DNA of 64,000 nt from Monosporascus cannonballus (lineage: Eukaryota; Ascomycota; Sordariomycetes; Xylariales). Of this stretch, positions 22,620 through 33,099 are shown in pieces; within the stretch, counting starts at the first letter, position 1; each line of letters opens with the position of its first letter. Location of the stretch: positions 62,001 to 126,000 of the forward strand of contig QJNS01000050.1 of assembly GCA_004154925.1 (NCBI GenBank), read 5' to 3'. The position numbers and the translations under genes are program-made. Under the pieces are notes generated by a model. It was not told where the DNA came from and did not search any database. It saw only the letters and a list, made by a program, of their open reading frames with translations.

Positions 22620-24520
22620 CTTTTATTTAATAATACCGTTAAACTTTAAGTAATATTTAATATTATTAAAATATCGACCAGCATTTAAAAAACTTTTACT
22701 TAGCAGCTTTAAGCTCAAATTCGGGAGCTGGAAAAAGAAATTCGATAACTTAGAGTTACGTTACCTGCCTAATTCTTTTTCGCCCGCATAAAGCCCAAAA
22801 AGTTAAAATCTTATAATGGAAAAGGTAACCTTTAAACCTTCCTGATTTAGGTACAAATTTACTTTCGTTTTCTGGACCTTAATAACCTAGCAGATATGGT
22901 CCTAGCAATAGGAATATGCCTGATAAAAAATGCGGTTAATTAGTTTAAGCCCATTATAAAATATCTCTTAGAAATAAAAAAAATAAATAAGAAGGATTTT
23001 ACTAATAAGATTTTTTTAATTTATACCAATTTTGAAAATAAAATGCGCGAAAATTTCGGTAATCCGGATAAAAAACGATTAACGGTTTAATAACTCTTAT
23101 AATTCCAATAAAAAGAATTTACGTTCAAGTACGTTGTAATTTTCAAAAATCTTACGGTTAAGGCCGGATAAGGAAATAACGAAACTAACGCCTTTATTAA
23201 CATGTTTTATAAGAAATTAAAAAATAATGTAAAAAATAAAATTATTTAAATTAAACGATTAATTGCTTTGGACCGGTATAACGTAAAAATAATCAAAATT
23301 AATAACCGACAATTTAAAAAACGACAAAAAAAAAGTGAATATACCTTACGTTCGGGACATAAATTTAACCAGGGAAAGAAATAAAATATACCCCTTACTT
23401 TTTATGGAACGGCGCCAGAACTTATGGAATTCGGAATTACTTATAGATAAAATTGGAGCCAGATTAAATGCTTTAATTATGGCAAAATGGGATACAAGGT
23501 TTACAAATTCAAAAAACCCAAAAAATTACGATAAAATAATTGGACCCCTATACCGGAGGGATAATCTAGGAATAACTAAAGAAACGATAGCAAGGTTATT
23601 AACGTAATCCAAGCCAAATATACAGCAAGCTTACAGCCAGAGGCCTAATAAAAACCATTACGATAAAAAATTTAACAAAAAATGCGAAAAGCTAGGAAGC
23701 TGGCTTAATAGGTATTACGAATATAGCAAGAAGTACTATAAGGATGGTTATACGAGTACTAGGATTAAACAGAAAAACCTTGCCCCGGAATACCCGATTA
23801 AGACGGTAAAATGCATACCATATACTGTCGATAACGAAAATATCCCGATTACGAAAAATAAAAATAACACATTTATATACGAATTACTCGAATATACTAT
23901 AAAGAATTTAATTTTCCAAACCGTACCGGGCATAACAAAAACGATAAATAATAATGTCGATAATTTTGAACTATAACTCCAGGAAATATCTAACAGCTGG
24001 CCGAAATAAAAAATTAGCTTAAAGAAAAGTAATACCCGTAAAAAAACCCTTTTTGTCATTATAAATAATATAATTATTAAACGGAAAAGGAATTAATCCA
24101 GCATATAATTAAAAAATCTTATTAAAAAGTTATTACGAATTTTTATTTTTAATTAGCATTTACGGCAAATCCCTAAAAAATAAAAATTATTAAAAGAAAA
24201 TACGTTAATTTATAGGAGATCTTTGAAATAATAATCAAAATAACGCATAATAAAATGCAATCGCAAATATAAGAAAATAATTTACTTAATAGGGAAAAGA
24301 ATTATAGCAAAATTAGGAATAATTAATATGGCTTAAAGAAATAATATGTCGGCAATAACGCCGAATATAACAATTTAATGCGTTAAATAAAAAAATACAA
24401 ATAAAATTCGATAAATTCGAATAAAAGTTAAAAGAAAAAATTATTTATAAAAAAGTTATAAAATAACGAAACCCAGAAAAATTAAAAGAAATTTCTAAAA
24501 AAGGTTTTAAATACGATAAT
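22620..24520 (+). pseudogene. Gag region of element A
   Basis: Relict gag, including a 90-codon open stretch at 23335-23607 that reads LLIDKIGARLNALIMAKWD and later YDKIIGPLYRRDNLGI. The same stretch is seen in C (about 43230-43490) and, on the minus strand, in B (about 50040-50340). It would form the structural particle protein. The minus-strand open frame at 23748-24059 is a shadow of this region. Confidence 0.75.
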
Positions 24521-24529
24521 AAAAAACGT

Positions 24530-24900
24530 TAACGATCTTATTATTTTAAATATACGAATTAAAACATATTGATATACCGCAATAGTAAATTACGGAGCTT
24601 TAGGCAGAAATTATATTGCACCAGATGTAATTAACGAATTTAAATTATTATGGAAATATAAGTTGGAATCTTATATAACGACGAATACCGAAAATTAAGA
24701 ATTCGTTTACGATAACGGAAACATTATATGCAAAATCGATTACCTCGAGATTTTCGTCAAAAAACGATACCAAACAATTAATTTCGATATTGTGTTATTC
24801 GGGAATTACGATATAATCTTAAAATTACCATGGATACGCCAGTACGGAGTTTTAATTAACGGAAAAATTAGCCAGGTAAAATTTGTTTTATTCCTTATTA
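24530..24900 (+). pseudogene. Protease domain of element A pol
   Basis: Around 24575-24600 the frame reads AIVNYGALGRNYIAPDVIN. This is the retropepsin active-site block, with the catalytic Asp of D-(S/T)-G now Asn and the middle residue Tyr. Downstream INFDIVLFGNYDIILKLPWI matches the second conserved block of retroviral-type proteases. The Asp-to-Asn change is a RIP-type transition. In C the first Asp is still Asp (44438). Confidence 0.75.
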
Positions 24901-25179
24901 ATAAACGAAAAAAAAGAATTTAAGATCTTAATATTCGATCGATAATAACGACGAATACAAGCATAAAAATGCGATAAAAACTTTATTATCTAAAGGAACA
25001 AAACATAAAAAAAAACAGGTATTAAAGAAAAATACGACGTATCGTTACTATTATTAAAACGAAATTAAAACAACTAAATAACAATTTAAAATAATAAAAA
25101 TAACAGCCCCAAAAATCAGAAAATTTGATTAATATATTATTATAATATTATAAATATAAATAATTTTTCAAAAAGGAAT

Positions 25180-26400
25180 TCGATACAAAATTACCAAAAC
25201 ATAGCGAATAACATTACGAAATAATTTTCAAAAAAGAATTTTCGACAAAGTTTTACCGTATTTATAATTTTAACGGAAACAAATTATATACTTTCAAAAA
25301 ATACCTAGAAAATCGGTGACAAAAGGGATAGATTCGATTTTCGAAATTACTAGCACGATACCTTATATTTTTCGTACCTAAGAAAAATAGAAAATTATAA
25401 CTTATAGTTAATTACCGATAATTAAATAATATTATTATTAAAAATCAAATATTATTATCCTTAATTACGGAAATAAAAAACCGACTTTACGGAATTAAAT
25501 AATTTATAATATTTAATCTTAAAGATAAATATAACCTAATTAGATTTAAAAAAGGATATAAATAGAAAATAACTTTTATGATAAAATATAAATTATTTAA
25601 ATATTTAATTATATTAATAAGATTTACGAACGTACTAGCAACCTTTTAACGGATAATAAACTGTATATTACGAAAATACCTCGATATTCTCGTCGTTTGA
25701 TATTTCGACGATTTTCTTAATTTTTCGGAAACAGAAAAGGTATATATAAAATACGTTTATAAGGTTTTTTAAGCTTAATAAGACGTAAAATTACTTATTA
25801 ACGTAAAAAAAGTTAATTTTATATATAGGAAATGAAATATTTAAAATATATTATTACCCGAGGACATATTAAGATAAACCCTAAGAAAATCGCTGTAATT
25901 ATAAAATGGCAAATGTTAACGATAATTAAGGAGGTATAAGTATTCCTTGGATTCGTTAATTATTAAAGGGAATTTATTCGAAACGTTAATAAAATAATTA
26001 TACTTTTAACAAATTTTACGAAAAAAAAGAATTTAAATAAACGCCAAATACGGAAAAAAATATTTGAAAATATTAAGAATATAATTACCAGCAAGCTAGT
26101 ACTAATTATGTACGATTTAAACCGTTCCGTTAAGCTAAAAACCGATATTTCGAATTATGCGTTAGGCGTAATAATTAAATAATAAAATAATTAAGGTAAA
26201 TTATATCTTAATGTATTTTTTTCGTACAAATTAAAAGGAGCCGAATTTAAATACGGCATTTTAAATAAGGAATTTATAGCTATCGTTATGGTATTTCGGG
26301 AATTTAGGCATTTTTTAAAGGGAAATTTATATTAGGTTAAAATTTATACGGATTATTAAAATCTTACCTTATTTGTTACGATTAAGGAATTTATAGGATA
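25180..26400 (+). pseudogene. Reverse transcriptase and RNase H of element A pol
   Basis: The catalytic YFDD box lies at 25701-25712 and still reads Tyr-Phe-Asp-Asp. Before it the palm region (LITEIKNRLYGIK, DLKDKYNLIRFKKGY) is readable. After it come HIITRGHI-like, GFVNYYREFI-like (about 25950-25985) and RNase H blocks (KTDISNYALGVII, about 26135-26175; FNKEFIAIVMVFREFRHFL, about 26255-26315). It is typical of Ty3/Gypsy chromoviruses. Stops are mainly at Gln and Trp positions. Confidence 0.88.
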
Positions 26401-26639
26401 ATAATTAAAATATGCAAAAAGAATTGGCGAACTTCGACTTCGTTATTATTTTTAAAAAAAGATCAGAAAACGGCAAAGTAAATATTTTAAATAAACGACC
26501 AAATTTTAAAGAAAAATTAATTAAAGTTAGCCATATAATTTTTAATATTATTATAAAAGGATATTTACGCTTACGACAAATTATGATAATTCGCATAATA
26601 CCTAGTAATATATATCAGAAAATCAAATAATATTATACT

Positions 26640-27960
26640 AATTTTTCATAAAACCAAAAAATAAATAAGATATAAATTCTAAAAAAATACCAGAAGGACC
26701 TAATACGAAAAATATACGAATATTAATTACATAAATATCTAAGGATTTATAAAACCCTAAAGCAGCTTTAACATATATACTTTTTTTCTTAAAATAAAAT
26801 TAACGGTACAGAAAATTATACGGCAATACGATATTTACGCCAAAGCAAAAGTTCGACAACATAAACTATACGAAAAGTTACAACTATTATTAATCGTAAA
26901 ACGACCATAATATTTAGTTATATTCGATTTTATTATTAAGTTTTATATATCAAAAAATTTAATTACAGAAATATATTACGATAATATTTTCGTAATCGTT
27001 AACCTATTTATAAATTTTTCTTTATTTCCTACCATATTATAAGGATATAAATGCCGAATAACTGGTATATATTTTTTTAAATATATTTTTAACATATATG
27101 GATTATTAATAAAAATTTTATTAAATAAAGAATTAATATTTACATTTAAGTTTTGGTAAGGCTTAATAATAGAAATTGGCTTAAATTATAAATTATTTAA
27201 TATATTTAAACCTTAGACAGATAAATAAATAAAACAAACAAATTAAATTTTAAAAACGTATTTACGATATCATATTAATTACGAACAAAATAATTAAATT
27301 AAAAAATTGTTAATCGTATAATTAACTTATAATACCAGCTATTATAAAAGTATTAAGATAATACCTGCAAATGCAAATTTTGATTTTATTTTAGAAGTTT
27401 ATAAAAAAGTACGTAATAACGGTTTATTAATATTAAAGCAATTTTTACGTTAAAACAGTTATAATAGCTGTATCAGGAAATAAAGATAAAACTGGAATTC
27501 GTACGAAATCAAATAAATAAATATTATAATTAGAAAAGGTTAAAGGGATTAATTTTCGAAAAGGGGGAAATGGTTTTCTTAGTTACCAAAAATATTTAAA
27601 TAGAAAAACCCAGTAAAAAACTTGATTTTAAATATATCGGTTTATATAAAATCGCTAAGAAGATCTTAGAAAGTAATTACTAACTGGAATTTTTACCAAA
27701 AGTTAAATTTTATCCAATTTTTTATATTTTCTTATTTAAATTAGTAACGAATATAATTAAGGTATATACGGTATAAGACGATATAAAAGTAAAAAACGAA
27801 TAAGCATACGAAATGAAAAAAATATTCGATATGCAAAAATAAGACGGATTTACTTAGTACCTGATTAAATGGAAAAAGTACTTAAATTCTGAAAATATTT
27901 GGGAACCCGCTAAAAATCTTATTAATACCTAACGTCTATTAAAGAATTTTTATTAATAAT
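26640..27960 (+). pseudogene. Integrase and C-terminal chromodomain of element A
   Basis: Integrase core: VIFDFIIKF near 26930, IYYDNIFVIVN at about 26970-27005, then YGLLIKILLNKELIFTFKFW at about 27100-27155, the D,D-35-E arrangement of Gypsy integrases. At about 27845-27935 the frame gives YLIKWKKYLNSENIWEPAKNLIN, the classic chromodomain pattern (Y-x-I/V-K-W-K-G ... W-E-P). The chromodomain is known to target such elements to heterochromatin with methylated H3K9, which fits the nested AT-rich setting. Confidence 0.87.
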
Positions 27961-28079
27961 AACGGAACTACCGGATATAATAGTATCCTAATTAACGTTT
28001 TCTGGCAGCTAAGTAACGTTAGGTAACTTAAAAAAGGGAATTAAGGCGGTTAAGAAAGCTTCGGCGTTGGCCTACTTTT

Positions 28080-28460
28080 AATGCTTTTATTTTTTTAGTT
28101 TTTTTAGCGACTATAATTTTTGCTATACCATTTTAACTTTTTTCGAACGAAAAAACGCTTTTTGTTTTCGAAAATGGATTAGCCGTATAATGGCTTTATT
28201 TATTTTTTGCTGATAGCGTTTTTGCAATTCCAGGAAACGCTTTTCTGCAAGTACTTCCTTACGTTCTAAATCTTAATTTTCGGCACAAATATTTTTTAAG
28301 GAAAATAAGAGAACGCCGTTATTATTATAAGGATAATTACGTTTAATATATGCCTTGTATCTGGAAACATTCTTTATTATTTTGCACTTTTAATTTTTGG
28401 AAAAATATAAGAAATACGGTATAATTTCAAAATTAAAATCGTCAAAAATAAGAAACAGAT
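28080..28460 (-). pseudogene. Antisense Zn2Cys6-like relict ORF of element A
   Basis: On the minus strand, between the chromodomain and the 3' LTR, one frame runs for about 125 codons. It reads DFDDFNFEIIPYFLYFSKN, then KCKIIKNVSRYKAYIKRNYPY. If the Tyr residues stand for RIP-mutated Cys (TGT/TGC to TAT/TAC), the spacing is C-x2-C-x6-C-x8-C-x2-C-x6-C. Then comes a basic helical stretch, DLERKEVLAEKRFLELQKRY, and KAFFRSKKVKMV with a Leu/Lys-rich end. Few stops interrupt it, and those are TAA or TAG at likely Gln positions. The copy in C matches residue for residue. Spacing equals that of fungal Zn(II)2Cys6 domains. A regulatory or nucleic-acid-binding role is inference. Confidence 0.65.
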
Positions 28461-28589
28461 TTTGACGTCGCATAATGGACGAAAAAACCTAACGACGATT
28501 TTTAATAACGCGGGCCAATATTTTGAAAGGAAAGGGTTTATTAAAAAAATTTTTTTTTTAAAGGCAAGATTTAAAGAAAAGGGAAATCG

Positions 28590-28996
28590 TATTATAATCC
28601 AAACCAGCTAGGCCTGCAAAAACGGTCCAGCCAAGATCATAAGTTACGTTAATTCAGGGTTACGTAATTAGTGTTTAATAGGTTTCAACTAAGCACGACT
28701 AAGCATAACTAAGTACAATTAAATAATATTAAGCAGCCGCTTAGTAAGGTTCTGTTAAACAAAAATAAGCAGTAATAAGGGAATCAGGATATATATGCTT
28801 ATTAATTCCATAATTTAAATAACTTTAGCTTGCAACAAACCACTTATCAATATTAATCGTTTGTAATAAGGCATTCCCGGTATTAAGAGACGTAACACAT
28901 TACTATATTCATTGCTCAGATTCCCACGATACTCCTGCCAACATAAACCCGTACGACTAAGGTTTAATAATTGGTTAAACCGTATAGCTTGTCACA
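28590..28996 (+). repeat. 3' LTR of element A
   Basis: It starts TATTATAATCC (RIP form of TGTTACAACCC) right after AAAAGGGAAATCG and ends GCTTGTCACA. It keeps the GCACGACTAAGC repeats in U3 and the ATATATGCTTATTAATTCC core. Confidence 0.92.
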
Positions 28997-29001
28997 TCCA
29001 A

Positions 29002-29720
29002 CCGTTATCACTTACGGCAATTTTCCAATCGCGTAATATGGAATTATTACGGTACTAAGAAATAAGGTAATTTTTGCCCGCTACGATAATATACGGAAAA
29101 AAGGCCTAATCTTAAGAACCGACGGCTTAAATAACCGTAACCCATTTTTTACTGCCTTATTAGACCTACCTGGGCCTCCCACGCCTTTCGGCGCTTGTAA
29201 TTACCATGTCCGACGCCGTTATTAACCCTATAAAAAAGCCAATCTCGTCGAAATTATATATATCTTTTTCCGAAATGCCGTATTTTACAATTATATTACG
29301 TACGAATTCGAACTATTTGTAAAATACTTTTAAAGTTTTATACGTAACCTTTTTATAATCGATTTTTCTATTTAAACGCGTTTTCAGCTTATTTTGCCAT
29401 CTAACAAAATTCGACGTCCAATTAACGCCAACGTATTCCGCATCACGTTTACGTAAAAATATATTGGCCATATTTTTAGCATTTTTAAGTCGGGAAAAAA
29501 ACGCTCGCAAAACGAAAACGAAAATATGTTTAACAATAATTTGCTTTTCGGAATCGGTTAATTTTCGCGAATTAGGCGGTATATCGCATCGTGCAAGTTT
29601 GCCTTAAATTCGTTTGCAAAAAGTTGTTTTCGGAATAATATATATAGTTACAAACTTCTAATAACTAATACGAAAATCAGGTTTTTTGGCCTGAATACCA
29701 AGATTTAATCGTGCTTCTTT
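29002..29720 (-). pseudogene. Transposase of G, N-terminal and first catalytic part
   Basis: Minus-strand frame beginning near 29720 and running into the A insertion. Blocks: LNLGIQAKKPDFRI, ARCDIPPNSRKLT, then an open 65-residue stretch NIFLRKRDAEYVGVNWTSNFV with LKTRLNRKIDY (CENP-B type helix-turn-helix of pogo/Fot1 transposases). Next comes FVRNIIVKYGISEKDIYNFDEIGFFIG with the first catalytic Asp (FDE codons at 29244-29252), and ITASDMVITSAERRGRPR. It ends GW at 29001, and the frame continues with TTNAL across the removed A element. It is a dead DDD/DDE transposase split into three pieces. Confidence 0.92.
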
Positions 29721-29793
29721 TAAAAGCCCAAATATATTGTTATATTAAAAAATATATAAATAAAATAAAGTAATTAAAAAGTTAAATCTAAGT

Positions 29794-29834
29794 AGCCACT
29801 TCGCTTATATAAGCGTTTCGCTTATGGATTACGT
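29794..29834 (-). repeat. Right terminal inverted repeat of G
   Basis: The complement of the left repeat, ending GGATTACGT and followed by TA and (AAT)n. It has two TTCGCTTAT units where the left end has AAGCGAAACGCCC twice. Confidence 0.85.
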
Positions 29835-29862
29835 TAATAATAATAATAATAATAATAATAAT

Positions 29863-30214
29863 TTTATATTAAACGTTAATATCTTAATTGTTTTTCCTTA
29901 ATTCAAGGCTTGTATAAAATTATTATATAAATTAAAAAAAAAGAAAAAAAAGTTTTAATACGCGAAATTAGCAGGAAAATAAGCGTATAAAACGTAAAGC
30001 GCAAACTTCCTATCGTAATATTTATTATCAGAATAATAATAGGGCGAAAAAATATAATAATAATTTTTCTTTACATACCAAATATATATACGGCTTATTT
30101 TGTATTAATTAAGTTAATTAATTATATCATTTTTTGGTTATTATAATTATTTAAAGATTATAGCAATTACGATAAACAGATCTAAAGGAGCACCGTTTTT
30201 TCATCTGGGAAATG
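29863..30214 (+). other. 3' untranslated part of Copia F
   Basis: The remainder of F's 3' region between the right edge of G and the 3' LTR. No open frame is readable. The purine-rich GGGAAATG just before 30215 is the best candidate for the polypurine tract. Confidence 0.5.
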
Positions 30215-30401
30215 TGTCGTAAAATAGGGATATTTATATTAATTATCAAGTTTCCAACACCTCGGAAAAATCTTATTTCGGCGCGCCTACAGTATATAGA
30301 CAGCTTTCTAGATACCGCTTTTTAGAGCTTAATTCTAGTTAGACAATTATCACTTCCCACACTCTATGTTACCTTATCCTCGAATCAGCTTAACTGTTAC
30401 A
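30215..30401 (+). repeat. 3' LTR of Copia F
   Basis: 187 bp, the same length as the 5' LTR and aligned end to end. It keeps TTATTTCGGCGCGCCTACAGTATATA, which matches the 5' copy apart from one C/T difference and marks a probable TATA box. It is followed by the GATAA duplication. Confidence 0.93.
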
Positions 30402-30406
30402 GATAA

Positions 30407-31600
30407 TTAATAGTTGGTTTTAGAAATACTTTCGTTAATTTTGAACGGGTTAAGGTTTTTGAAATTAAACTTATTATTAGGTTTTTTTTGTTTTGATTTA
30501 TAAAATGTTCGAAATTGCGTTCTGCTTTTGGCGTAATAAATAAACCTTGTTTTTTTGGACAAAATTAATTCTTTAATTCTTTTTTTATTATAATATTAAG
30601 TTATTCTTTATTAAAAGAATTGCAATTCGTTTTGAAAACCAGCTTAAATTATTTTGATTTCTATTAATATTATCTTTGCTTTTGAAGTAATCGTAATTAC
30701 TTTTAATACTTTATTAAATAGCTATTTAAGTTGTTTTATTTCTATCTTACGTCAGTATATAGCTATATAAGGGGATACGTTTATATCCTCCTTAATAGAT
30801 ATATTATAAGCGATCTATACTAACGATAAAAGCTTTACCTAGTTATTTTGTTAGTAATTAACCTAACTTCGAAGATATTATTCAAAATTTTAATTCAGTT
30901 TTTCTGTTTGGCTGTCCGTTTAAGAATAATAGGCCGTTAAGAACTTAAGTTTAATACTTATCTGTTTAAAGAAGTTAGTGCTAAATTTTGAAGTGAAAAA
31001 CGTATTTTTGTCAGAAACTATTTTTTAATATCCCATATTTATTAAAGTAATGTTTAATAAAGGCATAGACTAATTGTTTTGCTGTTACGTTTTCTTTAAA
31101 AGGTAAGAAGTACTTATATTTGGTAAATATATTAATTATTATTCAGATTCTGTTATACTTAACTCCATTAACTAGGTTTTTAAATGGAGATATATCAGTG
31201 ATAAAGTTACAAGCTATAGTATTTCATATTTTGTCAGAAATATCCGTAAATTGCAATAGCTCGTAAGGTTTATAGCGTATTATCTTGATCTTATTGCAAA
31301 TGTTGCAGTTTTTAATAATTTTAACTATTCGACGTAGCTCTAGAAAATCGTATTTCTCCTATAGCCGTCGAGTAGTTTTGAATATCCCTTAATATCCATA
31401 CAATAATTCCTCGTAAAATTTCTTTATAAACTGTTTTTATTAATTCTTTGGAACATAAATTTTGCCATGATATTGTAACTGGTCTTTTGGTTATCTTTTC
31501 AGCTGCTAAATCTTTTTTATTCTTCTGTATTATAAGAATTCCAGAACCGTATTAAAAATTCGAAAGTCGGTTTTTTTAAAATCTTATACAGTTATACAGG
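30407..31600 (-). pseudogene. Integrase region of element E pol
   Basis: The minus-strand frame reads, in order: NCNICNKIKIIRYKPYELL (zinc-binding region and start of the core), ITDISPFKNLVNGV (first Asp), INIFTKYKYFLPFKENVTAKQLVYAF, IKHYFNKYGILK, VSDKNTFFTSKF (second Asp), and LTAYYSXTDSQTEKLN near 30880, the conserved AYHPQTDGQTER-type block just before the catalytic Glu region. Only a few stops occur, so this copy is much less mutated than A, B, C or D. It would integrate element cDNA into the genome. Confidence 0.88.
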
Positions 31601-31649
31601 ATTATCTTTAATATACTGTAGTATTTGTACGGCGTTTTTGGGAATTTTG

Positions 31650-32900
31650 GAGTAATAATCTCCTTTGCAACTAAAAATATCCGCCTAAATATTTTCATTT
31701 CCTTTAATATAATATATCTTAAAGTTAAATCTTAATAGAAAAATCATTTAAGTTTTATATCGTTTATTTAGTTCTTATGCTTTCATAAATCGGATAAAAT
31801 TCTTATAATTAAAGTAAATATCAAAAGGTTTTTTAATTTCGTTTAAAAAAAGTTTCTATTTCTTAAAAACGTTAATAATCGCTAGTAATTCCTTATCGTA
31901 AATCGAATATTTAAGTTTTGCATCTCGAAGTACTTTTAAGTAATATACCACTGAGTACTATTTGTTGTTATCTTTTAATTGTTCTAGGACGGCATCTAAT
32001 ACGTAATCCGAAACGTCCGTTTTTAAGCGTTTTTTTTTATCTGCATTAGGTAATCTTATGATAAATTTACTAGTAATCTTATCTTTTAAAGTTTGAAATA
32101 CTTTTTTACTTTTTTTAAGAATTCAAACTCCATTTTTACGTACTTTTTAATAGTAAATTTCGTTAATAATTTAATTATATTTCCGTATCTCTTAATTATG
32201 CCGCGTATATAACCCGTAAATCCTAAGATTTGCCGAATATCTGTAACGGTCGCCTTATCAAAAATAGGCCAATCCTTAACTGCTTCTATTTTTAAACGTT
32301 AAATTTGAATTTGGCTAAAGTTAAAAATATATCCCAGAAAATTTAGCTTTTGCGTATGCTATACATTTTTAGCTATATTGATTGGGATATTTGCCTCGTT
32401 CAAAATTTCGAATACTTCGATAACGTACTTTTTGTATTTCTCCAGAATTTTATAATAAATAAGGATGTAATCGAGGTAAATAAATACGAATTTATTTAGG
32501 AATTTTCTAAAAGTAGTTATAACTAAACGCTAAAAATTAACGAAGGCATTAATAAATCCCATAGATATTATTCGGTATTCGTAAAGTCCATATATCGTTT
32601 TAAATACCATTTTCCATTTTTCTTCTTTAGCTATTTTGATACGATAATAATCGTTTCGGAAATTAAGTACAGTAAATTACTGAATTCTGTTAACGTTCTT
32701 TTTTAACGTATTTATAAGGGTTAAGGAATATCCGTTCTTAATCGTGATGGCATTTAACTATCTGTAATCGATTACTTTTTTGAAAACTAGGTCTTCGTTT
32801 TCGTTAACCTTTTGCTTTCCGTCTTTGGTTTTTGGTACTATAAAAACGGGGTATCCGGCGAAAAAAATCAAAAGGTTAAATATATTATTTTTTTAAATCA
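31650..32900 (-). pseudogene. Reverse transcriptase and RNase H region of element E pol
   Basis: The minus-strand frame is nearly continuous over 300 codons. Blocks: FIVPKTKDGKQKVNENEDL, VIDYRXLNAITIKNGYSLTLIN, NDYYRIKIAKEEKWKMVFKT, YGLYEYRIISMGFINAFVNF, and the catalytic box FIYLDYILIYYK at 32467-32478, where the second Asp of YLDD has become Tyr. Later LNFLGYIFNFSQ and TDIRQILGFTGYIRGIIKRY mark the connection domain. It is clearly Ty3/Gypsy and distinct from the A/B/C lineage (YLDD in place of YFDD). Confidence 0.9.
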
Positions 32901-33099
32901 AGTTAAATGCTTTTTTATAAGGCTTTTAACGTATTAAAATTATTATATGGTAAATCTTATAAAGTTTGAGATAATATTCTTTTTTAATTTATATTTTATA
33001 ATTCTATTAATTATATAGTAGAAATTCGTAAGTTTCTTTATCCTTAAATAACCTTTTAAATCTTTAATACTTAAGTAGTACCGTAAAAGCTTAATCTAG

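Larger units (their letters stand above)
22205..28996 (+). mobile_element. Chromo-Gypsy element A, complete, inserted in the transposase of G
   Basis: LTRs at 22205-22610 and 28590-28996 (406 and 407 bp) start TGTTACAACCC or its RIP form TATTATAATCC. Perfect 5 bp duplications TCCAA lie at 22200-22204 and 28997-29001. The internal order is gag, protease, reverse transcriptase, RNase H, integrase, chromodomain, an antisense frame, purine tract AAAAGGGAAATCG, 3' LTR. It is same-family with C and close to B. All coding parts carry RIP stops. Confidence 0.95.
18505..29834 (-). mobile_element. Fot1/pogo-like DNA transposon G, nested in F and interrupted by H and A
   Basis: The ends are inverted repeats: ACGTAATCTACAAGCGAAACGC at 18505 and its near complement GCGTTTCGCTTATGGATTACGT ending at 29834. 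Both are followed inward by a second AAGCGAA unit. TA dinucleotides flank it (18503-18504 and 29835-29836), the pogo/Tc1 target duplication. Subtracting A with its 5 bp duplication and H with its 9 bp duplication leaves about 1846 bp, the normal size of a Fot1-type element. The transposase is on the minus strand and reads across the A insertion site when A is removed. Confidence 0.93.
12055..30401 (+). mobile_element. Copia element F, nested in E and interrupted by transposon G
   Basis: Both LTRs are exactly 187 bp (12055-12241 and 30215-30401) and share start TGTCGT and end CTGTTACA / GTGTTACA. Perfect 5 bp duplications GATAA lie at 12050-12054 and 30402-30406. A half-tRNA-iMet primer site follows the 5' LTR, and gag-pol runs to about 17540. 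Transposon G interrupts the 3' region. Without G (and the A and H insertions inside it) F is about 7.0 kb, which leaves about 1.3 kb between pol and the 3' LTR for an extra antisense frame. Confidence 0.93.

Noticed and set aside
23748..24059. 103-codon open frame on the minus strand with hydrophobic segments
   Set aside because: It is the reverse reading of the gag region of element A. The matching reading appears in B at 49656-49904 because B is inverted.
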